Part shown: piece after piece, positions 43,673 through 54,599 of the stretch | Layout: each line of letters starts with the position of its first letter | Numbering within the stretch: position 1 is the stretch's first letter | Source: Schistocephalus solidus | Lineage: Eukaryota > Platyhelminthes > Cestoda > Diphyllobothriidea > Diphyllobothriidae | Assembly: GCA_017591395.1 (NCBI GenBank) | Contig: WEDG01004507.1 | Span: 1-64,000, forward strand | Length of the DNA: 64,000 nucleotides | Direction: 5' to 3' | Position numbers and translations under genes: made by a program | Notes under the pieces: model-generated | Told to the model about the DNA's origin: nothing | What the model saw: the letters and a program-made list of their open reading frames with translations, nothing else | Databases searched by the model: none

Positions 43673-43679
43673 AATCTAA

Positions 43680-44445
43680 TTTAATAGAGTTTTAAGGGTA
43701 AGTTGAAACCGTAAATACTGCTCTTATTAATTCCTCAAAATTTACCCTAAAGTGAATCAGTTTAACCTATAATGACTCAGCCATACTTGACAAAACAAGT
43801 AACTCTCACCTTCAACAGAAAAGCTGAGGATTTTTCGCTGTTTCTCCCTTGGATGCCTGGAACGGCTCATAATTTGAGGGTACTTGTCATTTGCGACTGG
43901 TGGTTATCATCCTAATTAAGATGGAATAGGTGTTGTCCCGGAAACCCAACCCGAAAAATAATTCAGGCAGCCACAAATCGATTAGTAATAGCTATTAAAC
44001 AAAGGGGATAATAACCAAAAAATGGAATGACCGGTTGCAACTTATTTTCGGTCGTCAACCACGGGTCAGGAAGACCTAACACATAAATCAAGGTGCAGTG
44101 GTTATTTGAAAAAGCTGTGCTATCAGCTGAGACATGGGACCCACGTTCAAGCCGCTGTCACCCGAATCGTTCTAATTTGCATGAGCATTGCGTACACTGA
44201 TCTAACCTACTTAGAGAACGAAATTGGTTCTTCCCAGTTTAGCTTGGAGCTGGAATCTGTAGACCTCATGGGTACTTTCTCAGGGTTGACAAGGAAATTA
44301 CAAAAATAGTTTACTGACAACGACAAAAGTGCAGTTGATAATCATTTAGGTATTGTGTCTTCGGTCATCCCTGAACTTTATATGGTTGGAAGCGATCAAG
44401 AGGATACAGTCCTCAAAATAACGACAACGAAAAAAATAAGATGCT
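43680..44445. other. no gene; possible tRNA-like fragment near 44090-44160
   Basis: GTGCAGTGGTTATTTGAAAA, CTGTGCTATCAGCTGAGACA and CACGTTCAAGCC (44094-44155) vaguely follow an A-box to B-box layout but have no clear stems. The 67-codon ORF at 44106-44309 overlaps it and has no motif. Confidence 0.25.
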
Positions 44446-44447
44446 TT

Positions 44448-44846
44448 GGTAAGGATGCCTTGTATGGTCACCTAAACAGGATACGGGAATAGGAAATGCT
44501 CACAATACATGTGTAGTTGCGCTAAATTCCAAGGGAATTAGGCTTAGGATTAAGCTGAGGGTGATGGTTAAGTTTAGGGTAATGTTTCGTTTTGGGGGTT
44601 ACGTCAGAAGTGGGGTTGGGGTCAGGAGAAGGCAAATGGTTACGGTTTGTGTTCGTGTTAACTGTAGGATTTAGGCTTAGGACAGTGCTAGGGTTAAGAT
44701 AAAAGTTACAGTCTAGTTTATATTAGTGTTAAGGCACGAAAGAATTAATCATGCCTGAAATATACCGTAAATCCACCTATTTTAAGTGAAAGAGGCGGCT
44801 CCTTTTCCCGTATCGTCGTTAAGCGGCCTTACAAAACACTCTTGCC
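44448..44846. mobile_element. MITE-like element with telomere-like interior, copy 1
   Basis: The left end GGTAAGGATGCCTTGTATGG (44448-44467) is imperfectly inverted at the right end (reverse complement GGCAAGAGTGTTTTGTAAGG, 44827-44846). Similarity extends about 48 bp inward on both sides (ATACGGGAA on both). The interior is rich in degenerate TTAGGG-like runs (TTAGGCTTAGGATTAAG, AAGTTTAGGGTAATG, CTAGGGTTAAG) and has no coding potential. Its length of 399 bp and lack of a transposase fit a non-autonomous DNA transposon. No target-site duplication is evident. Confidence 0.65.
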
Positions 44847-44849
44847 AAT

Positions 44850-45220
44850 TCTTTATTTATCAATGTGCCAAGTTAGCATATTTTGTAATGCAAACGGTGG
44901 CACCATTTCGGGTCTTAGACATCTCTCACGTACTATTGTGTGCTGCAGCACTATTTAACAGCCTTGAATGCGTACGATGTCTCTGGAGAGATGCCAGTGG
45001 ATAAAGGATAGCACAAAAATCTTGTCGTTGCCTTATTCGGGGATGATGGTTTTCCTATAACAGCTTCAAGACCAAAGTCAAGGGACGCGTGTGTGCAGTT
45101 GACCTTGCAGTTTTCAATTTCCTGCACACATAACTTCTAAGCTAGTTATTCTTTTTCAGTTGACATACATTAGGGCTTCAGCTGAGTTGCAAACCGCGTG
45201 AGCAACTTCGTGCCATCAAA
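44850..45220. other. no recognisable gene
   Basis: About 370 bp between two MITE-like copies. No motif or repeat match. Confidence 0.3.
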
Positions 45221-45224
45221 GAAT

Positions 45225-45490
45225 GGGCTTGGTGCTAATAATAGCGCTGAACGGCCTTTCGGCTACCCCGTATACACAGTTGTGTAAAACAGGGGAATAC
45301 GCACGCCCCCGTGATAGAGGTGGCCTTGGGCTAAATTGCAGGGAGATTATGGTTAGGGTTAAAGTTAAGGCTATGATTAAATTTAGATATAATTCTAGGA
45401 TTAGAACACGGAGATATTTACGCTTCTTGGAATTTAGTTCGTGGCCTTTTGTATTACTGCGGCGTTCCCAGTTCTTTATCACACCCATGG
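45225..45490. mobile_element. MITE-like element, degenerate copy
   Basis: The internal blocks GGGCTAAATTGCAGGGAGAT and TTATGGTTAGGGTTAAAG match the order seen in copy 1 (GCGCTAAATTCCAAGGGAAT then TTAGGCTTAGGATTAAG). On the right, CTTGGAATTTAG and GGCGTTCCCAGTTC match other copies. The terminal inverted repeats are too worn to define the ends. The 101-codon plus and 90-codon minus ORFs over it are mutual shadows. Confidence 0.4.
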
Positions 45491-45499
45491 TTCTTAGAT

Positions 45500-46350
45500 T
45501 TTCTTCGGAAACTACAGCACAAACCTAAATCGCTGAAGTATTCAGTTAACTTGGCAAGACACGGGAATAAGAGCTTGCTCTCCTCAATTATACTGGTGGC
45601 TTAGTGAAAAATTACAGAGAAGGTAACTTTTCTCGAGTGCTAACCCTAACTAATATCCCTATATATTAGCGCATGACCCTGGGAATAGGAGGCTTCTTAG
45701 TCCCTTGACTTGCCATGAAAATAATCGGTATGTCTCGTAGTGGTTAAGTTGTAAAAATTCTTGACTGCTAATAAAATCTCCGAATATTTAGGATACGATA
45801 ACATGCTATGCTTTGAATGGACAGTTGTTTGGACACCTGTGTAAATTACACCCAGATAAATAGTGATTTATAATTGTGAACGTTTTCAAGTGTAATTCGA
45901 TAGTTACATCCTATTTCGTTGAAGGGGTGTATAAAGACTTTCCGAATCATGTTCACTTCGTTGGTATTTAGGTCACCTTCAAATATAATGCTTGACAGAG
46001 GAAAGTATTTCATTTTCTAAAAAGGATGTAATTATGAGCATTTCTGAAAGGTTCATGTGATTATTTTCAGCCAACTCTCTTCAGGTCTACTAATTAAATT
46101 TGCAAATTATGCAATGCGATTCCTGTATGAAACAATATTTATTGACCATCAAAAGACATATTTAGAAGCATACTTAAACTTAAGCGAAGTTGCTTAGGAG
46201 AAATCACATGGTATGTAGGTGGAAAAGCTTTACAATTATTGAATTCAACATATTTAATTATGAATGAATTCTTTGATACCAAAAATGCCTTCCTTCACAT
46301 GCGAACTTTGAAGCAAGCCTAATGAACTGAAACAGGTTAGAGGTCTTTTA
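45500..46350. other. no recognisable gene
   Basis: AT-rich, with no ORF over 60 codons on either strand and no repeat match that I can support. Confidence 0.4.
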
Positions 46351-46354
46351 TCTG

Positions 46355-46700
46355 CCTCCAGCCTATAATACCGGTGGAAATGCGCAAAATTACAGAGAAA
46401 TTTGGATTAGGTTGAAGGTACGATTTGATTTAAGGTCCCGGGTAAGGGTAACGTTCGGGTTTGATCCTACCTAGTCTTCACTTCTATTAAGGGGTTACTT
46501 ATGTAATTTGAGTAGGCTTAATTTAACCCATTTAACTTGCACTTATTTCCCATAATGGTCCCCATTCGGGTTAGCGTTCGGCTTATTGTTAGGTTTAGAC
46601 GTTAGACGTAGGGCTATTATTAGGGGGTTAGACGCATATGTTAGGATAAGGGCTAGGTTAGGTTTTATATATAGGTTTACTGTCAATTTTTAGGCTATAC
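46355..46700. repeat. Degenerate telomere-like (TTAGGG-related) tract
   Basis: Repeated short runs of GGGTTAG, GTTAGG, TAGGGC and TTAGGGGG are interspersed with non-repeat bases (for example 46566-46665). Together with 44.5, 45.3, 51.85, 56.65 and 61.65 kb this suggests decayed members of the MITE-like family, but no terminal inverted repeats are visible here. Confidence 0.45.
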
Positions 46701-46704
46701 AGAC

Positions 46705-48700
46705 GTTGTTAACTTCACTATATATGCAGTTATACCTATCACGAGAGTCGAGTTTAACGATATTTTCTTCACACTTTCCCTGTAAATTTGATTGATCCTC
46801 ACGGAATACGATCAGTTACTCTGGAAAATCTAACCAATGCTCTTGTTTTTCATTTTGCACACGTTTACTGTTCTTAATTTACAATAGTTCGCATTGTGCA
46901 CGCGTGTTTTTTATGTTTTCGACGGATTTTAAAAAAAGCTATTAATGTAAATGTACTTTTTACGTTTGCCTTATTTAAACAGTCATATGTCAATTGCTTT
47001 TACCCCATCCATAAACCTTTTTCATTAATATTCCCCTCTTCGCCTCCTGGTTCCTCAATGGAGCCACATGCTCCATCGTCACTTTAAGGTTTGGCTTGGG
47101 GTTAGGGCACGAGAACCTCTATCCTTTTTGGAAGTTAACGCAAGGCCACCTGTACTAAGTGGGTGGACTTTATTATTCCAGTGTCCTGCAGAGGGAGGCC
47201 TTATAAACGTATTCTACCTTTGTTAGCAATAATTTTCCCTTTTTAGCGGTGTTGTAATGTTTAATAAATGATATGTTCTATTTGAAAGAAAGTTTTTAAC
47301 ATTTTAAATTCGTTCGTCATAGTTTTTGGAGCTCACTCTCTTCTTGCCTCCCTTCTTAAGCAGGAGGTCAAGGCGGGTCGTACAAGATCCGAAGGCTATG
47401 AAAAACAATTTGCGCGATTTAGTCTCCTCTCGGGAAGCCTTGCTTCCATTGTTCTCTGGCTGCGTTCACAGCAGCATGCCAAAACAGACCTTCCATCTGC
47501 CGTCATGCCGCCGGGCACATTCAGAGGCTCCGATTACTCGTAGCGGAGCCGGAAGCGATGGAGACCACTCGAACTGACCATGAGGGAAGAAAGAGTAGGA
47601 GGAGGACGTGTGTACGTGGCAGTGGCAACAACGCAAGTAACGGCCGCCTTTTAAACACCTCATTGGAGGACCTTCTAATTGTCCACCGTTCTGCCCCTCC
47701 GTGTCTAGGCGCTACCGGCGGCAGATGCTACGATTGTTCTCAAACCTAACCATTAACACTTAGGCGGCAAAGCAAGCACCAATCTCAACTGGTGGGTGTG
47801 TATTGGTGTTAATTTAATCAAAGCCAGCACTGTTGTTGTTGTTGTCGTCTCGCGTACAGCGGACAAATAAACCGACGCACAACGCTGACTGCTTTCAGAG
47901 TGATAATGACCACTCAGGTTGGTGGTACCTCCTCCCCCCGGCCTGCACCCCCAAGCCGACTGTTTTCATCATCGAGGCGCGGCGACGCGCCAATCCCCCC
48001 TTCCTCCCTCCCCCAGTACATGCGTGTGCAGAGTGCATGGGGCTCTCGCATGCAGTTGATGGAGGGCCATTCTGCTTGTTGAGAGCTTGACTTTGTTATC
48101 TCGCTGCAAACAAACGAGCCGTTGTGGCTGTGATTGAGTTCGTGGATAATTGGACTTCTCAGTGTAATGTGCACGCGGGTCAAACCTAAACTTTTCGCCA
48201 AGTCGCACTTTTTGGCGTGCAACCGATTGCGGCATAAAACGTATGTAGGGGATAGAAAATCCCCCAGTAACAGAGATGGCCCTGTGCCATATTTGAAGGA
48301 AGTTAGGTTTAGGACGCAGGAATGAGTAATCACCAGTGTCACGGCGAGAGGTTCCTATTCTCGTGTCTTACCCGTCGTCATATGACACAAATATAATTAT
48401 GATTTCCATGGCGTCCGGATTCTTTGTTTTCTTTGTTGGTGACAGTGTGTGATGCGTCGATAACCACCAAGGATAAAATCCGCACTGTCTGCAGTAGACA
48501 CACCTTTAAACAGGTCTCTAAAAGCAACTAATCAACTGGCAAAACACACAAACGTAACAGTCCCTGGCCTACATGCTTCAGACTGAAATGTGCAGCAGAG
48601 CTTTCAGCTGGTTCGCGTTCATTGCAACTTCATCAGTTAGCCGTTATTTTGCTGGGTTTTTAAAAATGGACTTGCAGCTTTCCAAATAAATATACTTCAA
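46705..48700. other. no recognisable gene
   Basis: About 2 kb. The 47088-47160 segment (GGGGTTAGGGCACGAG, TTTTGGAAGTTAACGCAAGG) carries a right-end motif of the MITE-like family. The GC-richer 47330-48340 interval has overlapping ORFs on both strands (up to 142 codons at 47914-48342 minus), none with a domain. A short GTT run lies at 47830-47845. Confidence 0.35.
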
Positions 48701-48754
48701 CACGAAAAATGAGAAGACTCTTAAGAAAAAGTCTCAAGTAACAGATAAAGTAAC

Positions 48755-49060
48755 GCCAGCAAATTTGCAACCCCGACGGAGACAGGAGACGGTTACTCTC
48801 GACGCGGAATAATGCCACGTCTCAAGCCGCACTTTACGCGACTCGACGCGACCGAAAGCCTTGCGAGAGGTGACAACCACGCGAGTCGCGAGACTTCGCC
48901 CAAGCGAAGGATAATTTGTCATGTGAGGAGTGCGTGGGTGTACATTGTTTCTGGGGACAGTTGTCATCGTGCGCAAGATGGCCAGGCAACTGTCACACTG
49001 ATGCCCCAACACCGATGATGACATCGCGAGCTTGAACGACTCCCATGAGGGCAACCACAC
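48755..49060 (+). mobile_element. Penelope-like element 3' fragment
   Basis: GACGCGACCGAAAGCCTTGCG followed by AGGTGACAACCACGCGAGTCG aligns with the PLE post-endonuclease region at 2691-2735 (GATGAGGCCAAAACCCTCGC, AATGATAACCACATGAGCCG). The encoded peptides are ESLARGDNHASRE and KTLARNDNHMSRK. Further blocks with GTCATGTGAGGAGTGCGTGG match 2841-2865 after a deletion. The first ~85 bp are the short repeat also present at 40590-40690. Confidence 0.6.
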
Positions 49061-49089
49061 CATTATCTTACCGTGTGCCAGCATCCATA

Positions 49090-50857
49090 ATAAATGAGGG
49101 AGCTGGGGATTTAGTAGATCTGTCGTTAATTACCGACAGGATCCACTATTCTTGTCTGTTGCTGTCTCTGAGACGCTGGGTTGGAGGGGTAATCCGAACC
49201 GTGGGGTGAGAGATTGTCCTTCTCCTCAACGGCTTCCCGACAGTCACCTTTTCGCTTTTGTTCATCCTGAGTTAAAGATTCTTCTACATTCATCTTTTAG
49301 CCTGAATCTGGCATTAAGTGACGCTCTTGTTGAAAAACGCCATAAAATATTCATTGATTAGTGGCCTAAAAACATTTAAGTAGTGGATTAAGAACTGAAT
49401 ATATGACTTCATGAAAGACCGAGTATTTTTTCTTTACTGGAGTAAAAACCACAGTGTAACAACAATTGTCTCCAATTTAGGGAACCTTGGCTTTAAAAAA
49501 CTGCTGCGTTCACTTTACGAGCAGTTTCTACTGAATGCGGAAAACTGCCCTTTGCCTGTTTTTTTTGCTCACGTAGTACGTTTTTTAACAAAGCAATGAT
49601 CAATGCCTTCGAATACAGCTGCATGGTTCAAATGCCAGCTATTTGTTTTGTTCGAGAGCATAAGTCTCCCATCAACCAATCCTCAGTGGCTTAAAATGTT
49701 ACTTGTAGGCTTACCACTAACTAAAATAGGCAAGAATGACGCACTCACAGGAGGGAGAACGGGATCTCGAATGTGACATGCGTACCTCTGATTCTGATCT
49801 GCAGTCTGATAATTATGCTCAGTGCTCAAAAAGTACTACCGTTGAGGGCAAAGGGGTTGCGCTGGCGATTTCTAGCTTATTTTCGGTAATCTATCTTTTT
49901 ATCAAAGGTTTAAATATGAATTAAATGTCTTATTGAGACACGAGTCCAAGACCAGTCGGCTAAAGTTAGGAATATCCACAGTCACAGACAAGGAGCGCTC
50001 ACCGATGCTCCCTGAATTTAGGGCGGAGTACAGGCAGTCCTTTTTGTCAAAGGCTTCAATTCACAGGCCTCACGGACACTTTACTTTCGTCCTGTGATAC
50101 ACGATACTTTCAGTCAAAAGGCAGAGCCCATATACTCACTGTTTTAGCGACAATTTCAAGGAGCTCTTGTCACAGTTTGAATATGAGCAGCCGACCTAGG
50201 CACTTGGTATGTGCGTCCCGCAATTTGCGAGCTGTGCCAAACACGAAAAAATAATTTTCAGCCATTTGCCTTAGACTGTAGGTCGTCTCTAAGCCGCTGC
50301 CGCTTAATCTCAGAATGCTTAATAACCCTCTCATGTTAATGCACCATTACATGTATCAAAAGCTGCCTATTGTGCTGATCATCCAGCATACTACACCCAT
50401 ATGAAACAGTTGCATCAGTCCTCTCGTTTCCCGTTACTTGTGTTGTATATAACTCCTTATCTGGACCACATATTCAGGTAAGAACCCTTTGACGGCTTCC
50501 TGCTTTGTGGGTAAGAATACATGTAAAAGCTGTGATCAAAACTAATAACTTAACTTGATTGTCATTTACTGTTGGCCAGGTGATTTGCCAAAGTTTTACC
50601 AAATACATCTCAAAAATATCTGCCACTGACATTTTTTTGGAAAGCTAGCGTCTATGTCCTGTCAGCCTCGTATTATCTTGCTATCCCGTATCCGGTCTTT
50701 TTGGGCTTATTCCATTATTTTGCGACTGTGTGGTTAACAGACTCGTAAAATATTTTGTTTCTTTCTTTGATGAACACTCACCGATCGCAAACGGAACTAA
50801 CATGTCCGTTCTGCCTTGGGACCCATTTTCAAGCCCCGTCAGCCAAACCGCAACTAC

Positions 50858-50860
<3 letters not shown>
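49090..50860. other. no recognisable gene
   Basis: About 1.8 kb with a few short ORFs (49152-49361, 49411-49599, 49736-49924), none with motifs. GATGAACACTCACCGATCG at about 50769-50787 recurs in variant form at 51643 and 60200 and seems part of the SINE's far end or a repeat associated with it. Confidence 0.35.
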
Positions 50861-50902
<42 letters not shown>

Positions 50903-50903
50903 C

Positions 50904-50936
<33 letters not shown>

Positions 50937-50952
50937 TAGCAGCAGCAGCAGT

Positions 50953-50988
<36 letters not shown>

Positions 50989-51000
50989 AGCAGCAGCATT

Positions 51001-51063
<63 letters not shown>

Positions 51064-51209
51064 CAGCAGCAGCAGCAGCAGTAGCAGCAGCAGCAGTAGC
51101 AGTCAGCAGCAGCAGCAGCAGTAGCAGCAGCAGCAGCAGTAGCAGCAGTAGCAGCAGTAGCAGTAGCAGTAGCAGTAGCAGTAGCAGTAGCAGTAGCAGT
51201 AGCAGTAGC

Positions 51210-51293
<84 letters not shown>

Positions 51294-51332
51294 CATAGTA
51301 CTATAATTAGTAGTAGCAGTAGTAGTAGAAGA
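50861..51332. repeat. Compound CAG/TAG triplet microsatellite, about 472 bp
   Basis: The 5' part is (CAG)n with TAG interruptions. Phase breaks occur at about 50938, 51060 and 51100. The middle alternates CAG and TAG. From about 51214 it is nearly pure (TAG)n, with short imperfections at 51293-51325. Open frames through it translate as poly-Ser, poly-Ala or, on the other strand, poly-Thr and are artefacts. It ends directly at the 3' end of an antisense SINE (51338). Confidence 0.95.
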
Positions 51333-51337
51333 GATTA

Positions 51338-51490
51338 ACAAGGCAGACAAAGGCAAAGGAGACTGGAATGGCCATTTCTGACTGATTAGTCGTCATCAGC
51401 CAGCCATACCCAACCCCAGGCGGTGCCTCACCCGAGGCTTGAACCCACGACCTGTCTATCAGAAGTCAAACGAATGACGAAACTGCTGGA
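51338..51490 (-). mobile_element. tRNA-derived SINE, copy with triplet tail
   Basis: On the minus strand: a B box (GGGTTCAAGCC, complement of 51436-51446), the family block CCTGGGGTTGGGTATGG, a GATGACGACTAAT block, then GGCCATTCCAGTCTCC and a TTTGCCTTTGTC end. The A box region is worn. The triplet array begins within about 10 bp of the SINE 3' end, so it occupies the place of the element's tail. Confidence 0.65.
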
Positions 51491-51494
51491 ATTA

Positions 51495-51720
51495 GGCAGC
51501 GCAGTGGCCGCGACTCAGCGAAACATGTGCTTGGACCTTTAGCTATTGTCTGCATTCAGGGTGGAGTGAAATCATTTCCAGTGCACAAAGTTGACTGTTG
51601 TCCATTAGGGTATTCCACGTACAGTCGGAAGGGGCATTCGTCGATGAACGCTTACCGATCGTTAATGGAAATCACTCTTGGGAAGGGTCTATATGTTAGC
51701 CTGGAACAGGTCTGACTGCT
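51495..51720. other. short interval between SINE and MITE-like element
   Basis: The 62-codon ORF (51527-51715) has no motif. TTCGTCGATGAACGCTTACC near 51638 is a variant of TTCGTCAATGAACGCTCACC near 60197, which in the 60 kb copy adjoins the SINE 5' end. Confidence 0.3.
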
Positions 51721-51725
51721 GACTG

Positions 51726-52031
51726 GGTACGGATGCCTTGTATGTCCGCCTAAACCGGACACGGAAATGGGAACCGCCCGCTCGCTTAACGGTAAATTTC
51801 AGGAATGGCAAATCCACCCGTGTCTTAATGCTAACACTAACTCTACCATAAAACTAGACTGTCACCTTAATCTTAGTCCTAGCCCTACCCTAAAACCTGG
51901 GCCAAACTTAACCCCAACCCTTAACTTAATCCTAAACATCAATCCCTTGGAAGTTAGCGCAACGCCGCATGCATTAAGAGCGGCTTATTTTCCTATTTTC
52001 TGTTTAGGCGGCCATACAAGACATCCTTACC
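51726..52031. mobile_element. MITE-like element with telomere-like interior, copy 2
   Basis: The left end starts GGTACGGATGCCTTGTATGT. The right end, reverse-complemented, starts GGTAAGGATGTCTTGTATGG. They agree at 27 of the first 30 positions, including CGCCTAAAC. The interior (51815-51945) is CCCTAA-like: CTTAATCTTAGTCCTAGCCC, ACCCTAAAACC, ACCCCAACCCTTAAC. It lies in the opposite orientation to copy 1's TTAGGG-like run. A length of 306 bp without coding sequence fits a MITE. Confidence 0.75.
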
Positions 52032-52049
52032 GCAGACTGACCAGTACAA

Positions 52050-53860
52050 CGAGACGGTTAAGAAACCAGCTTTTTTAATTCATCAGTGGTTCCTCCAAGG
52101 AATTCCTTGATAAAGAGAGACGCTACGACGAGATCGCTCGGTTTTTACCCGCTCCGCGCCTTCATGAATGCCGCCACCGTTGGCTACCAGACTCCACTGG
52201 CAAACCCCTGTCAAAACGGACGCCGGCTAGTTGCTGCGTCGCACGGCAGGCAGCCATCGTTCCTGTCCTGGCGGGTCAGACGCTGCACCCCCAGCCTCCA
52301 GCGTGCGAGAACGCGATCCGTGACTCACCCACGAGCGGCCGTCGGCTTGCCGCCTATTTGCATAAGACAATTACGCAATGATCTCACCATCACTTCTGTC
52401 CTCCGGGTAAGCTCGATTAGTTTTGGAGCTTCTGGGTCGTGTGCCACAGCACAAACACACTGATGCAAGCCGAAATTAATCACGTCGGCGACCTTACCCC
52501 CATTGGCTCCATCAACCCGCACGAGTTTCGATGCTCAGCGAGCCACCTGGATGACAGCTCAACATTTTTGGTTATCCAAAGTTTATTTTCGAGTGCATTT
52601 GTGCTTTCATGTTCGGTTTTGTTGGCATTTTTGTTGGCCCGCCGATTAAATCGAGTAGCCCTCAGCCGCCTCTTTGTCGCTTGCTCTTAAGAGGGGAGGA
52701 GAGATAGAGCAACGTATAGAAATGTGGTCCATAATTAAAATGCGCGTTGTAACTTGTATTCGACTCATGGAGCATCCTGTGAACCTCGTACGTCCACAAA
52801 AACCAGTTTTTATCAAACCTCAACCAAATACCGGCACCAATGACGGGCAATTTGGCAGTTTTGGTAAATAGCACATGGAATCAGTCAGAAGAAGGGTTAC
52901 TCGTCTTTTTTTTCATTTCCGGTCTAGTGCCATACTGATACTAGAGGAAATTCGAGTTTCAGATAATAAACGGGAAGGAGACACGATTGTTGAAATGAGT
53001 ATCTTATTCACCTGTCGTTTCGGATTCTCATTTGAAGGGGATCTGGTTGCTGTGCTGCAGCATTTATATAAAAATTAGCAGATTCCTACTGCATCACATT
53101 TGAGGCATCTTGACATAGAAGCGTTCGTCTAAGATACTGGTTAAAAAATTCTTAAGGGTAGCTGTAGTGGCAGTTCAGTTTCGTTTCTTCGAGAATGCCA
53201 GAAGGAGATATGCACACCATCCCCAAGAAAATGAACTCTGCAATTCTTTCCCTATAATGTGCGACATGTCAGATGGGCGCCTTTTTGTGAGCGCAGACAC
53301 GCATTCGGCGTTTGTTTGCCTGGGGAAGCCAATGGATCGATTTGCATCCATTTCTGTATAAATAAGTACTCGAGCTGTTGTAGCAGAGGATAACAGGTTC
53401 GGTTTCGAAGACGAACAGTCTGGTAGAGACCCCATGTGTGGACTGGGTGCGTCGTATGCGGTCGCATGTTTGTGCTGCTGGTCTTAAATGGTGGTCAAAA
53501 TTTGAATTGGCCTAATGAGGGCAGAATAAGTCTGAAATAGTGCTTTATAAATCTACCTGATATGATAGTTTCACCGGAGTGGGTACAGTGCAGAAACTTG
53601 AGCAGAACCTATTGCGTTATCTCTTCCCTCATTCATAGTGCTCTGACGGCAGGACGACCGGATGTGGATCAGAAGTAGCCAGTTGTCCGTCTACGCTGCA
53701 ACACACACGGCCTGTTCCCCACCACATATTCTGGGGCGGTTGGGATCTGACATAAGCGAAAATGCCCTAAAGTCCATGTTAAGAGGTAGCCATTGCAGCC
53801 TGTCCCAAGCTCCTCTCACACCTCTATCGGCTCACCACCTGTTGTCGAATGTGTACCGTG
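52050..53860. other. no recognisable gene
   Basis: A GC-rich block (52086-52540) has open frames on both strands (125 codons plus, 65 minus) but no domain. The rest is ordinary AT-leaning DNA. I found no match to any repeat family in the window. Confidence 0.35.
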
Positions 53861-53867
53861 AAATAGA

Positions 53868-53916
53868 GTGGAGGTTGGGATGGTCATTTCGGGCTTATTA
53901 ATCGTCTCTTGTCGGT
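53868..53916 (-). mobile_element. SINE 3' fragment
   Basis: GAGGTTGGGATGGTCATTTC and GGCTTATTAATCGTC align with the antisense SINE 3' end (GAGACTGGAATGGCCATTTC, TGATTAGTCGTC at 51360). About 50 bp remain. Confidence 0.45.
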
Positions 53917-54385
53917 GAAAACGACGCTAACAGTACACGGAAATAACTATCGTTTATCGTTTTAATTGTACGTTCGAAAATGGTGGAAGTTGATGCTAAC
54001 TGGATTACGCGAATTTACTAGGAGATTAAGGTATTCAAGAAGGGATGGTTAGCCTGTTAATAAGAAACAAATTGCTGCGTCACTAGGCAGAAAACAGGTC
54101 CATTATTTCTAGAGGACTCAACCTCGGGGGTTCTTTTGAGCTGGGAGACAGATAAAGAGACTGTTCAGGTTTTTGAGCAAAACTGCAATTTAGCCATACT
54201 GCTTATGTGCGATGGCGTTGGTGAAGATGCTTTGACTCAACAAACCGACACATTACTATCCCCCTTTATGTGTGCTGAGTCTATACGCCCGACAACCAGC
54301 AAAGTTAAAACCAATCCAAATATCAAGTAAGTATTTCGTTTACAGGAGAGATTTCGTTCAGAAGAACGTTTCTGAAAAAAAAAAT

Positions 54386-54586
54386 TATTGAAACTGGAAT
54401 GACTATTTCTGGTTTATTAGTCGTCAGAAGCCAGCCGTACGCAACCCCAGGTGTCGCAGCACTTGAGGTTCGTACCCACGACCTGATGGCTAGACGTCCA
54501 ACGCTCCAACCATTGAGTCACGATTTTGTCGTCTTGTCGGCTTCAATCGGAACTATTAAATATGGCGGATTTACGCTCACATATCG
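54386..54586 (-). mobile_element. tRNA-derived SINE
   Basis: Minus-strand order: a 5' lead-in (GTGAGCGTAAATCC, TTCCGATTGAAGCCGACAAG), A box TGACTCAATGG (complement of 54510-54520), B box GGTACGAACCT (complement of 54468-54478), then CACCTGGGGTTGCGTACGGC, GACGACTAATAAACC and GTCATTCCAGTTTC. A short A/T run (CTGAAAAAAAAAATT) adjoins the 3' end on the plus strand. Confidence 0.7.
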
Positions 54587-54599
54587 GTTTCTCTCATGG

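Noticed and set aside
47914..48342. 142-codon minus-strand frame in a GC-rich stretch
   Set aside because: Frames are open on both strands at once, as expected from base composition; no motif.
50730..51356. Long poly-Ser, poly-Ala and poly-Thr open frames
   Set aside because: They are readings of the CAG/TAG microsatellite in different frames; no flanking coding sequence supports a gene.
52086..52522. GC-rich block resembling an exon
   Set aside because: No splice sites framing an open segment and no recognisable domain; opposing frames are also open.
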